Positions 29,901 to 35,809 of a DNA stretch of 64,000 nucleotides are shown here, in pieces (within the stretch, counting starts at the first letter, position 1; the number at the start of each line of letters is the position of its first letter). This stretch comes from Alistipes ihumii AP11 (GTDB taxonomy: Bacteria > Bacteroidota > Bacteroidia > Bacteroidales > Rikenellaceae): positions 434,001-498,000 of the forward strand of contig NZ_CP102294.1 in NCBI RefSeq assembly GCF_025144665.1, read 5' to 3'. The notes beneath the pieces are model-generated. The model ran no database searches and was not told where the DNA came from. It saw only the letters and a list, made by a program, of their open reading frames with translations. The position numbers were made by a program, and so were the translations under genes.

Positions 29901-30636
29901 ACGCCATATCCAATGCGGCGTACTGTCGACCGAGATCGGCAAGAAAGGCCGCGAAATCACCGGTCCTCAGAAAGCCGCCGCCGCATTGAAGCAGCTCATT
30001 CAGGAAGTGCGCGTCAACAAGCCGGAGATCAACGAGGGCAAAATCAAGGTCAAGCGTCTGATCAACGAAAAATATTACCACATTTTCGGCGGGGAAATGA
30101 ACAGTTCGGAACTGTGGCGCTATAATTTCTACCTGTATCAGTTGGAAAACATGCGCAAGGCCGACCTGCGCCGCATGGACAACCGCAACAAGCGGGTCGA
30201 CATCTCCAATCTGGTCGATTTCCATCCGGTAGCTCCCGATCACGAGTTCAGCCCGCTGCTCGTCAATCCTAACCTGAACATCGAGCTGAGCAGCTTCAGC
30301 GAAACGTTCGAGGAACTGATGAGCTTCCCGAACTATCCGGAATTCGCCGAGGAGTTCGCCGCCAAGCTCGACAGGCTGTACATTGCCGACGGATACAGCG
30401 AGGAGACGAACATCAACAACATGATCGTCCAGTTGCTGATTCTCGAAGGTTACATCAGCAGCGACGATCTGGCTCAGGGCAGCGTGATCGAGAAAGTCAA
30501 CCGCGAAACGATCGCCGCGGCGAAGCACGCCGTCGTACAATACCTGAACCGGCAACGTTCCGAGAGGGCCGCCGAACAGCCCCAGACCGCGGCGAAAAAA
30601 ACGCCGGAGAAGTCCAAGCAAGAGCGGAACAAATAA
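23911..30636 (+). CDS. Giant 2241-residue protein: PLP aminotransferase-like fold plus P-loop kinase-like segment
   Basis: One uninterrupted frame encodes a soluble protein with no signal peptide or membrane segment. Residues 1 to about 600 match nothing I recognise. About 600-1020 form a fold-type I PLP enzyme with a full aminotransferase residue set: NDPNNPTG (671-678), LDEAY (703-707), the PLP lysine K748 in STTKNLAATGERLG with R756 eight residues on, and R986 in LVRFSLGG at the usual substrate-carboxylate position. A long helical region follows. A Walker A, GDSGVGKS (1693-1700), is followed by AGDMFHEFQDADG (1725-1737) and DFDPDYIKYYKFLFES, an order that recalls PEPCK/HPr-kinase-type P-loop proteins; this likeness is inference. 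The last 350 residues are unrecognised and end in a Lys/Gln-rich tail. It is monocistronic, with its own promoter and terminator. A combined metabolic or signalling machine is possible, but function is unknown. Confidence 0.85.
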   Translation: MKIVGEPKAFLSNEALQLLNLYESLGQRAEIFLPRHIFDNLTSFVSLCMEEPDDPAKQQAEINRYLLKFREDIPGYTHVSLMLIPHNNSKAFELSSKRGEFAKKISALLDTDGTTTEIKTLLRNIRDSHDLSVGTPPINSRHIDFMSQVQLGGHVRDLRKYRDVIGVTGDINEAHWNYLMDTLEQMISQSTHYTTKAEISDFLHRSQWAVNFKGMNGMIRTVVSGNADKAVQLLKGDVFHKDAVVVLESPAPETLYEQMTADTTSIFVVKVKHARINHYSGPKWFPLLTRLVIVDDSKESRSSNTSLVFCFHNGIINTLNKVHTKKLGSPANTQLNLRLILENVNPSYLKEFREKLEMQIEEYGREIKSLLLEQTGSDTDIEKRITLFKLDSFSRQVVQDKYSLEKLRDFIFFLENCHKQENKKIQTQELIDEFESRMKNYFYAGNKLIDVITILEGGGRHQIKTFGDYLRSRTFNNLSSKIRYACRLILDIIPSCYERTLKNHFHKNFGINLFLEKYQEYITKTSRDADNKGRFEKFLIDLGIRDKYFALSDDDKEIVKNFLSALGNLDQTSVSDSVQMIIRDLLFNPNGRPKPYIVYNAVQAWEYKDLLPDDCFDINPFDIEIENDADGRLAYDRLVDKLLRIKSTLALFDDSGSLWDLFCENTTIIVNDPNNPTGYSDFNSESVNNFLRFLNSCKITLFLDEAYAESVKIEDRTMPKWRTLSRYIMNNINAQSRIKAVSSLSTTKNLAATGERLGAVALTPQASDFAKYARSCNSAAHGNNNSLLMLNNTLQTAQVAKSIKDQIEAELPKNASRSKIKKAIVRFIVNQIDKTEQSNEISKTNRQLHKTAGFEGSPLYLFLLDELIALDKLDVLGLPDDFKYQGEPFFVYYQAKLVENLNRFRINKNFRSESLKRMKMAKSVAARLLEEAPEGTELGYIQSDGSYLFNFRILGPFSYADVLLFCRALAKYRGVATVPYPTGLVRFSLGGYIAAGKEGMKIFSAEIEDAFSIFIRYWTRFAAERADEANKGVESKDLLERVFYSPKDQDFIDSLIRDYKLSARYKKDKAPSLQIRDVRSLYHTSPERSGVTITTIGRSANSVIELHGDIVGSCKDVFEFVRSSAFTKIYENLLAQVYKKVPALSDMDFNTVSSRYSKAVILKYITNKKTFQPNHHVLDNPEEKNVMREILIEMENLLFSDSKMKILAINATGDPALDKAKLEGLNAIIKKYIREILLHFNLPFEKESLEPSRKEIIRTAGECFEEITGIKLSELNLNIWVDEFMRNLRDLPEFKGLLISQKSIGYIMDTVAEGIARSPEITDKILYLYLLNNDNSFYKLVCKKLQYFNEKIKSCDDAELRMFTEEFVSEILPMQLEELSNYIMRKKDIKIAESEIYAVTRRVVRFYISMIKRTRGTDYYNRYAHTMVRIVETAFKKQNSSVNEMVQHGISLYKGFAMENKALETFEGGRISWINELMSKCGVISSEQPVQQHTRIVTDAKKREYPFHKIDRTESRRAEALPSDDHPTEYIRYIDTRPDSSFFTNRLSRFVRNMDSDDYRCKVVKHGIVKELVIFQKGYLKYLTDNYRLNYTEDISLKDIVNFVPDVISLLGAPEKLISFPQIGYFDIKGPSGNIKTIVTPLKKEADYFGDVKKPRLTVINEKVKEIGGIPRHGSLFLVEENDGSVFVIEINGDSGVGKSEMIAAFVLKWLRNNLEGIRSVKMIAGDMFHEFQDADGNLYGIGTEVGDFSRTTDFDPDYIKYYKFLFESSADSNVDDRNARSTVSGMCDITMPYRVDIMLSASNYSKDEGGITRMDNPENFLLYIDAHGERKEKATSGDGPNFQRTLKRYTADKNIVEVISRHGNYLDDILDWDYNPIDRQYYLASSYKLLDKIDITEVVRMIFVGHSFTRDGIRYTIEDVAFDMIQNRFTASTVYEDEAEKVYTDIVLDRRIFSSIFDALASTPGGQPFIAEEDQVETVHRLIECLRGGKDGRGGARHIQCGVLSTEIGKKGREITGPQKAAAALKQLIQEVRVNKPEINEGKIKVKRLINEKYYHIFGGEMNSSELWRYNFYLYQLENMRKADLRRMDNRNKRVDISNLVDFHPVAPDHEFSPLLVNPNLNIELSSFSETFEELMSFPNYPEFAEEFAAKLDRLYIADGYSEETNINNMIVQLLILEGYISSDDLAQGSVIEKVNRETIAAAKHAVVQYLNRQRSERAAEQPQTAAKKTPEKSKQERNK

Positions 30637-30651
30637 CGGACGCAAACCGAT

Positions 30652-30693
30652 CGAAAATCCGGGCTCGATTACAGAGTCCGGATTTTCGTTTTA
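30652..30693 (+). terminator. Intrinsic terminator of the giant gene
   Basis: CGAAAATCCGG at 30652-30662 pairs exactly with CCGGATTTTCG at 30678-30688, with a small CTC/GAG extension in the loop, followed by TTTTAT. Confidence 0.8.
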
Positions 30694-30881
30694 TATCCGC
30701 TACATTGCCCGGACAGCGCTTGAATCGGGTATTGTATCGGCAAATTCAGGAGACCGGAGACCCGGTTTCCACGGATTGAAATCGCTATCCGTTATACGTT
30801 GAAACGCATAACGGCCGGAGCGCATATCGGACAATCCCTGTTCTCGGACTGAGTCCGAACAGGAGCGGAAGTCCGAAATCA

Positions 30882-30909
30882 GAGAGCGGCACCTCACGGC
30901 GCCGCTCTC
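30882..30909 (-). terminator. Hairpin downstream of the NigD-like gene
   Basis: GAGAGCGGCACC at 30882-30893 pairs with GGCGCCGCTCTC at 30898-30909 (one wobble) around TCAC. It lies about 50 bases after the minus-strand stop. The U run after it is poor, so termination is likely but not certain. Confidence 0.5.
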
Positions 30910-30960
30910 CTTCACAAATCAAATCCCAACAAATTATATTCTATAGCTTCTTAAATAGTT

Positions 30961-31725
30961 TCAGTGTACATAGAATACCTTCGCGGCCTGCGACTGCACG
31001 CCCGTACCGGCGAACGTCGGGGACTGCTCGTCCTTCAACTCGAACACGCCCGAGTCGCTGCGCATGCTGCCGTCATAGCCTATCCACTTCAGCGTTACGT
31101 TCACCTGCTTCTTTCCGGCAGGCACCAGCCCGGCAATGTCAAAGCTGACACGGCCGTACCCCTGCATCAGGCGGGGATCTCCGAAGCTGTTATGTTTCAA
31201 CGTCACGATTACGTGGTCGTCCGTCGAATTTTCCTCGTCAACCGCCAGGTTGATATAATGCGGATTCTTCTCGCTATTGCTGCCCCAGATCAAAAAAATC
31301 ACGTTCAAATATTTCCCTGCTCCGAACCATGCACTCCCCACTTCGATCGGATCGTTTCCGATGCTGTCTATCTGCTGTTGCGTCAGTTCGGAATACCGGA
31401 CAGGTTTCTTGGTCAGCACCGAGCCGATCGCATTGGCCCGCACGTCGTACTCGCTGTCCGACTTCTGTTCCAGCACGGTGAAGTTCATCCGGACCCTCAT
31501 TCCGTCCTCCGCCTGAAACTTCGCGTCCAAGTTTTCCGTTACGTTCAGCGTATTTCCCCCGTCGGTTTTCACGCTGAAACTCTTGCCCGTTCCCTCGACC
31601 ATTCCGTAACATTCCTCGCCGTACAGACGATCGTCGTCATTGTCGTCCAAGCACGAGGCGAAAACCAACGACACGACTGCCGCCGCAGTGAAAAATTTTG
31701 TAAATTTAATCATAATACGCTTCAT
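30961..31725 (-). CDS. NigD-like lipoprotein
   Basis: A 254-residue exported lipoprotein. Starting at the ATG at 31725, the signal peptide ends in VFASCLDDNDDD, a Bacteroidales lipobox followed by the acidic residues that favour surface export of lipoproteins. An N-terminal OB-like segment (YGMVEGTGKSFSVKTDGGNTLNVTEN, about residues 35-60) and a C-terminal beta-sandwich-like half match the NigD family described from Bacteroides bacteriocin loci; family members are widespread and mostly uncharacterised. No bacteriocin gene is adjacent. A second in-frame ATG four codons on is an alternative start. Confidence 0.8.
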   Translation of the reverse strand: MKRIMIKFTKFFTAAAVVSLVFASCLDDNDDDRLYGEECYGMVEGTGKSFSVKTDGGNTLNVTENLDAKFQAEDGMRVRMNFTVLEQKSDSEYDVRANAIGSVLTKKPVRYSELTQQQIDSIGNDPIEVGSAWFGAGKYLNVIFLIWGSNSEKNPHYINLAVDEENSTDDHVIVTLKHNSFGDPRLMQGYGRVSFDIAGLVPAGKKQVNVTLKWIGYDGSMRSDSGVFELKDEQSPTFAGTGVQSQAAKVFYVH

Positions 31726-31866
31726 AATGAAATCCTGCGATAAATAATTCAATAAAATCGAAACTTCGGATACATTCGCAATCGCTTTTACAAAACCGAA
31801 TTCACTATGTAAGATGCGCATCCCGGGCAAAACGTTGCATCAGGCAAGGCAAATCTCGGCGAAACG

Positions 31867-33132
31867 TCAGAATTTATAGCGGAATCCCACGCCCAGATTG
31901 ACGTTCCAAGGATTTTGCGTCCGATAGGATGCAGGCTGGCGCTTGTTCTCGAAATAATAGCTGACCGCCGGTTCCACATAAATACCGAAATGATCCACCA
32001 GATCGAAACCGACGCCCAAACCCAGATTGACCGACCACAAAGCGCCGTCGGCCGCGATCTTGCGAGTCTCGGACGAAACGAAAGCCCGGTCCTTGTACAG
32101 TTCGGTCGTCCCGCGCGCAGACAAGGCGAACTCGGCCATCGCTCCGCCCGAGAAATAGATGTCGAAACGTCCCCGGTCGAACACCGAATAATTGACCGTC
32201 AGCGGGATGCCCAGATAGTGCAGCCTCTGGCGATAACGGTAATTGAAAGCGCCCTCGATCTCGGCCTTTGAACTCATATAAGTATATACGAGCCCCGTTC
32301 CGATATGGAGGCGGGGCGTCAGGTACTTGTGAACGGAAAACCCGACCGACACGGGAAATTTGTGATCCATGTGGCTGTCTTCAAAAACCGGACTTTCCAC
32401 TCTCATGGAACCGATATCCGCCAAACCCGCGTTCTGAATCAGCAGCATCGGGGAGCTGCCGGAGGCGGAAAGTGCGTTTGAAAACGTAGAAGCGTTGGCA
32501 TACAGAGAGGCGGACCAACCCTTGCTCCTGCCGCCTCGCCTCTTGAGAGGCGCATCCGTTTGCGCGAACTTGCGCTCGTAAGCGGCTATCAGCTCTCTGT
32601 TGGGGGCGGTCTCTGCGGACCGATCCGGTTGCGACGACATATCGCTTCCGGTCGCAGACGCGTTGTCCGTATTATCCCGAGACGGCGACGAATTGCCGGA
32701 CGGGGCACCTGCACCGTCGCTCAGACTGGCGAGGAGCGCAGTCGACGCTTTCGAACGGGGATCGATCAGTCGGACCGACCTGGCCGACTTCATGATTCGG
32801 TTCAGAGCCGTATCGTTGAAAGCAGGAGCCGTCCCCGAGGCGGAATCGCTACCGGAAACGGGAAGCGGCAGCGCCACCGTTTCGGCCATAGATTTCTCAC
32901 CCCACGAGTGCGTGCGCTGAACCCGCCAAACGCCCAACCCGATGCCGAGCAGGACGACCGCGGCGGCGGCATAACGGCTCCACGAACGGAACAGAGGGAC
33001 ACGCTCGGCAGGATGCGCATTCGCATGCAGTTGCATGCGGCGCTGCATCTCCGCCCACGGCGGAACGGGCAATCCCGCCTCCGCGTCGTGCAGCTTGCGC
33101 CTCAATGCTTCATCCAACGAATCCCTTTTCAT
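31867..33132 (-). CDS. Inner-membrane-anchored outer-membrane beta-barrel (PorT-like) protein, sigma-factor partner
   Basis: A 421-residue protein of mixed type. Residues 1-53 are charged and cytoplasmic-looking, with a WAEMQRRM stretch. A single transmembrane helix follows at 55-69 (AAAAVVLLGIGLGVW), then a low-complexity Ser/Ala/Asp-rich linker of about 130 residues. From about residue 205 there are amphipathic beta strands ending in VNLGVGFRYKF, with the terminal aromatic of outer-membrane barrels; this part matches the PorT-like outer membrane beta-barrel domain. It starts 1 base after the ECF sigma gene. By position and layout the N-terminal part could act as an anti-sigma factor controlled by an outer-membrane sensor barrel in the same chain; this is inference. 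Confidence 0.78.
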   Translation of the reverse strand: MKRDSLDEALRRKLHDAEAGLPVPPWAEMQRRMQLHANAHPAERVPLFRSWSRYAAAAVVLLGIGLGVWRVQRTHSWGEKSMAETVALPLPVSGSDSASGTAPAFNDTALNRIMKSARSVRLIDPRSKASTALLASLSDGAGAPSGNSSPSRDNTDNASATGSDMSSQPDRSAETAPNRELIAAYERKFAQTDAPLKRRGGRSKGWSASLYANASTFSNALSASGSSPMLLIQNAGLADIGSMRVESPVFEDSHMDHKFPVSVGFSVHKYLTPRLHIGTGLVYTYMSSKAEIEGAFNYRYRQRLHYLGIPLTVNYSVFDRGRFDIYFSGGAMAEFALSARGTTELYKDRAFVSSETRKIAADGALWSVNLGLGVGFDLVDHFGIYVEPAVSYYFENKRQPASYRTQNPWNVNLGVGFRYKF

Positions 33133-33133
33133 C

Positions 33134-33667
33134 TCAGATCACCTCCTCTTCTTTCAGTATTTTGAGCAGACATCCCTTGGCCCTCAGATATTGCGAGCGC
33201 GAAGTGCCTTCGCTCACGCCGAGCATCTCGGCGATCTCGCGGTGAGAGTATCCTTCGACGGCAAACAGGTTCAGCACCGCGCGGTATCCGTCGGGCAGCT
33301 TGCCGATACATCGCAGCAGCTCGGCGGTCTCCATACGTTCCACGGCCGATGCTTCGGTTCCTTCGACCTGCCTGAGCGCATCGATCTGCTCGCTGCCCTG
33401 CAGCACGTTTTTCTTGCGCAGATACCCCAAGGCCGTATTGACGAAAATCCGTCTGATCCATCCTTCCAGCGATCCCTCGCCCCGGAAATCCCCGATTTTG
33501 GAGAAAACGGTGATAAAGCCGTCGTGCAGCAGATCCTGAGCGATCTCGCGATGGCACACATAGCGGAAACACACGCCGTACATCTTCGGAGCGTATTTTT
33601 CATACAGCTTCTGCTGCGCCGTCCGGTCATTCCTACTGCAACGCCTTATCAGTTCTTCTTCCGTCAC
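33134..33667 (-). CDS. ECF-type RNA polymerase sigma factor
   Basis: A 177-residue sigma-70 family protein with region 2 (residues about 15-80, including YGVCFRYVCHREIAQDLLHDGF and a -10 recognition helix near FRGEGSLEGWIRRIFVN) and region 4 (about 115-170, with LFAVEGYSHREIAEMLGVSE and GTSRSQYLRAK as the helix-turn-helix). It starts with GTG at 33667; the ATG at 33690 is in another frame, and a TGA lies upstream in this frame. It is cotranscribed with the membrane-anchored barrel protein one base downstream, which suggests an ECF/anti-sigma-like pair. Confidence 0.92.
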   Translation of the reverse strand: MTEEELIRRCSRNDRTAQQKLYEKYAPKMYGVCFRYVCHREIAQDLLHDGFITVFSKIGDFRGEGSLEGWIRRIFVNTALGYLRKKNVLQGSEQIDALRQVEGTEASAVERMETAELLRCIGKLPDGYRAVLNLFAVEGYSHREIAEMLGVSEGTSRSQYLRAKGCLLKILKEEEVI

Positions 33668-33789
33668 GGGTTCCAGTCGTATCGCTCATCCGTAGCTATA
33701 GATGAAAGGGGTTCGTAATTCGTTGCATGGATAACGGAATTTCAGAAAAAATATTTCCGCTCATACCGCCGATTTCGCATGTCATCGTG

Positions 33790-33797
33790 CGAAAATA
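33790..33797 (-). promoter_or_regulatory. Possible -7 promoter element (TATTTTCG) for the sigma operon
   Basis: One mismatch from TAnnTTTG on the minus strand, about 120 bases before the sigma start. A plus-strand GATATTTG at 33800-33807, next to it, may serve the RibD-like gene. Confidence 0.35.
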
Positions 33798-33858
33798 GCG
33801 ATATTTGCGTATATCGAAAAATCGAGCGTACTTTGTCTTTCGAAAAACTATCCGGAAT

Positions 33859-34974
33859 ATGATCGTTCAGGCTTCCGTCGCCGTCAGCGTCGACGGCTAT
33901 ATAGACGACCTATCGGACCGTCGGCTCGTCCTGTCGCACGCGGCCGACTGGGAAGAAGTCCGCAGTCTCCGCGCCGAAAGCGACGCGATTCTGGTCGGCG
34001 CCGAAACCATTCGTCGCGACAATCCGGCTCTAGTCACCCGTGACGAAAGGCTGCGCGAGCTCAGGGCCGAACAGGGACTGCCGGCCGATCCGGTCAAGGT
34101 CACGCTCAGCCGTAACGCCGATCTGGACCCGACCTCCCGCTTTTTTACGGAAGGCGACGGAGAAAAAATCGTTTTCGTAGGCCGTTGCGCGCCGCAGGAC
34201 CGCACCGCGGCACTGAGCCGCGTAGCGACCGTCATCCATGCGGGAAGCGACTGTCTGACAGCGGACTACCTGATCGGAGAACTCGGTCGGAAAGGAATCG
34301 AACGGCTTTTTATCGAGGGAGGGAGTAGGGTGCTGACCCTGTTTTTGTCAGAAAATCGGATCGATTACCTGCGTGTCGCCGTAGCCCCGTTCTTTGTCGG
34401 AGAGCCGTCGGCCCCCCGAATGACGATCGGGGCGAAGTTTCCGTTCGACAAAGACCGCCGCATGACCGTACTGGACGTAAAAAAGGTAGGCGACATGACC
34501 GTCACGGACTACGCCTTGGGGCAGCAGGCGACCGATCGGACCCGGCTCCTTCAGGCGATCGGCCTGTCCTTAAAGTGCCCCCCGTCCGACAAGGCCTATT
34601 CGGTCGGAGCGGTACTCGTCACGCGCGACGGGCAGGTATTCACGGGCTACAGCCGCGAGACGGCCCCCGACAACCATGCCGAGGAGGAGACGATCCTCAA
34701 GGCCGAACAAGCGGGCGCGACGCTCGAAGGGGCTACGATATACAGCTCCATGGAGCCTTGTTCGACCCGTCGTTCGAAGCCTCGGTCCTGCTCCGCACAG
34801 ATTATCGACCGCCGCATGAAGCGCGTCGTTTTCGCCGTACGCGAGCCCGATCGCTTCGTCCGCTGCCGGGGCGAACAATTGCTCCGCGACGCCGGGATAG
34901 AAGTGTGCGTACTGGAGTCGCTCGCCAAACAGGCGCTCGAAGCCAATGCCCACATTCTCTCCGGGCAATCGTGA
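33859..34974 (+). CDS. RibD-like protein with reductase first and deaminase second
   Basis: A 371-residue cytoplasmic protein with two enzyme domains. Residues 1-220 are a RibD C-terminal/dihydrofolate-reductase-like domain (MIVQASVAVSVDGYI, SDAILVGAETIRRDNPAL, LFIEGGSRVLTLFL). Residues 230-371 are a zinc deaminase domain with HAEEETILKAE (HAE) and the Cys pair in MEPCSTRRSKPRSCSAQII. Canonical RibD has deaminase first and spacing EPC-x8-C; here the order is reversed and the spacing is x9 with altered linking residues. I recall similar proteins in Actinobacteria, so this is probably a distinct subfamily. It may act in riboflavin synthesis or on another pyrimidine. Confidence 0.82.
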   Translation: MIVQASVAVSVDGYIDDLSDRRLVLSHAADWEEVRSLRAESDAILVGAETIRRDNPALVTRDERLRELRAEQGLPADPVKVTLSRNADLDPTSRFFTEGDGEKIVFVGRCAPQDRTAALSRVATVIHAGSDCLTADYLIGELGRKGIERLFIEGGSRVLTLFLSENRIDYLRVAVAPFFVGEPSAPRMTIGAKFPFDKDRRMTVLDVKKVGDMTVTDYALGQQATDRTRLLQAIGLSLKCPPSDKAYSVGAVLVTRDGQVFTGYSRETAPDNHAEEETILKAEQAGATLEGATIYSSMEPCSTRRSKPRSCSAQIIDRRMKRVVFAVREPDRFVRCRGEQLLRDAGIEVCVLESLAKQALEANAHILSGQS

Positions 34975-35181
34975 ATCCGGCCGCCGAATCCTCCACGCGC
35001 CCCGATGCAGCCGATCGCCGCGCGTAATGTCCCCAATAAGAAGAAGAAAAGACATAAAGCCGTCGGCTCACGAAAAGATCGGGCAATCCGCCCGCATACG
35101 AATAATCCGTGCTGAGAAAGCGGAAAAAAACGTTCCCGGTTGCAATTCCGAATAATTGTTCGGATATTTGCATTCGCAATA

Positions 35182-35195
35182 AATGAACATTCATT
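35182..35195. promoter_or_regulatory. Probable TetR operator (AATGAA-CA-TTCATT)
   Basis: A perfect 6-base inverted repeat with a 2-base spacer ends 4 bases before the TetR start at 35200. The placement is typical of an autoregulatory operator that would also control the downstream efflux genes. Confidence 0.55.
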
Positions 35196-35199
35196 CATT

Positions 35200-35784
35200 A
35201 TGGCAAAAAAAGTGGACCGGACCAAAATCGAACGGATCCGCGACGCTTCGGTCGAGGTCATCAGCGAGCACGGGATACTCGGCGGTTCGGTAGCGTCGAT
35301 CGCCGAGCGGGCCGATGTTTCGGTAGGGTATTTGTACCGGCACTACCCGGGTAAGACCGAACTGATCAACGACTTGCTCGAAAACGCGCTGAACGCGATC
35401 ACGGACCGGATCCGCGCGCTCATTCGCGAAACGGACGACATCGAGCGAATCGTCGGCGGCATCGTGGGCTTTCTGATCGAAAGCGCGGCCGACAATCCGG
35501 CCAAGCACAAGTTCCTGATCATGTTGCTGAACGACTTCTCGGTCGAGATCAAACCCGAAAGCCGGAAAAGAATCATAGAAATCGGCGAAGTGCTGCTCGA
35601 AACGGGACAAAAAAACCGTACGGTCCGGGGCGATATTTCGGTCAATGATTTGTATATTGCGCTGGTCGGAATCCCCATGCAGTACCTCGCCTCGCGGTAC
35701 CGGTTCGACTTCGACAGCCGACCGTGCGACACGCAGGAACTGATCCGCAAAATCACCCGGGTATCGCTGAGCGCGATCCGATAA
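35200..35784 (+). CDS. TetR/AcrR family transcriptional regulator
   Basis: A 194-residue repressor. The N-terminal helix-turn-helix is clear: RDASVEVISEHGILGGSVASIAERADVSVGYLYRHYPGKTELI is spread over residues about 15-55, with VGYLYRHYPGK as the recognition helix and following turn. The C-terminal all-helical ligand-binding half carries no recognisable motif. I start at the ATG at 35200, right after the palindrome. It is the first gene of the TolC-HlyD-ABC2-ABC2 export operon, so an exported toxic compound is its likely inducer. Confidence 0.92.
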   Translation: MAKKVDRTKIERIRDASVEVISEHGILGGSVASIAERADVSVGYLYRHYPGKTELINDLLENALNAITDRIRALIRETDDIERIVGGIVGFLIESAADNPAKHKFLIMLLNDFSVEIKPESRKRIIEIGEVLLETGQKNRTVRGDISVNDLYIALVGIPMQYLASRYRFDFDSRPCDTQELIRKITRVSLSAIR

Positions 35785-35809
35785 AGTAAAACGGTAATTA
35801 CAGGACAAT

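Larger units (their letters stand above)
30637..30960. other. Intergenic region with convergent terminators, 324 bp
   Basis: The region lies between the giant gene (plus) and the NigD-like gene (minus), which converge. It holds a strong terminator at 30652-30693 and a second hairpin at 30882-30909. The part between shows no gene with family features; a 71-codon minus frame at 30700-30915 looks accidental. Confidence 0.6.

Noticed and set aside
28648-30645. 665-codon minus-strand frame opposite the 3' part of the giant gene
   Set aside because: Mirror frame with Val/Asp/Arg-rich low-complexity sequence and no start signals or motifs.
30700-30915. 71-codon minus-strand frame in the gap after the giant gene
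   Set aside because: It spans hairpins and has no ribosome-binding site, promoter or family features.
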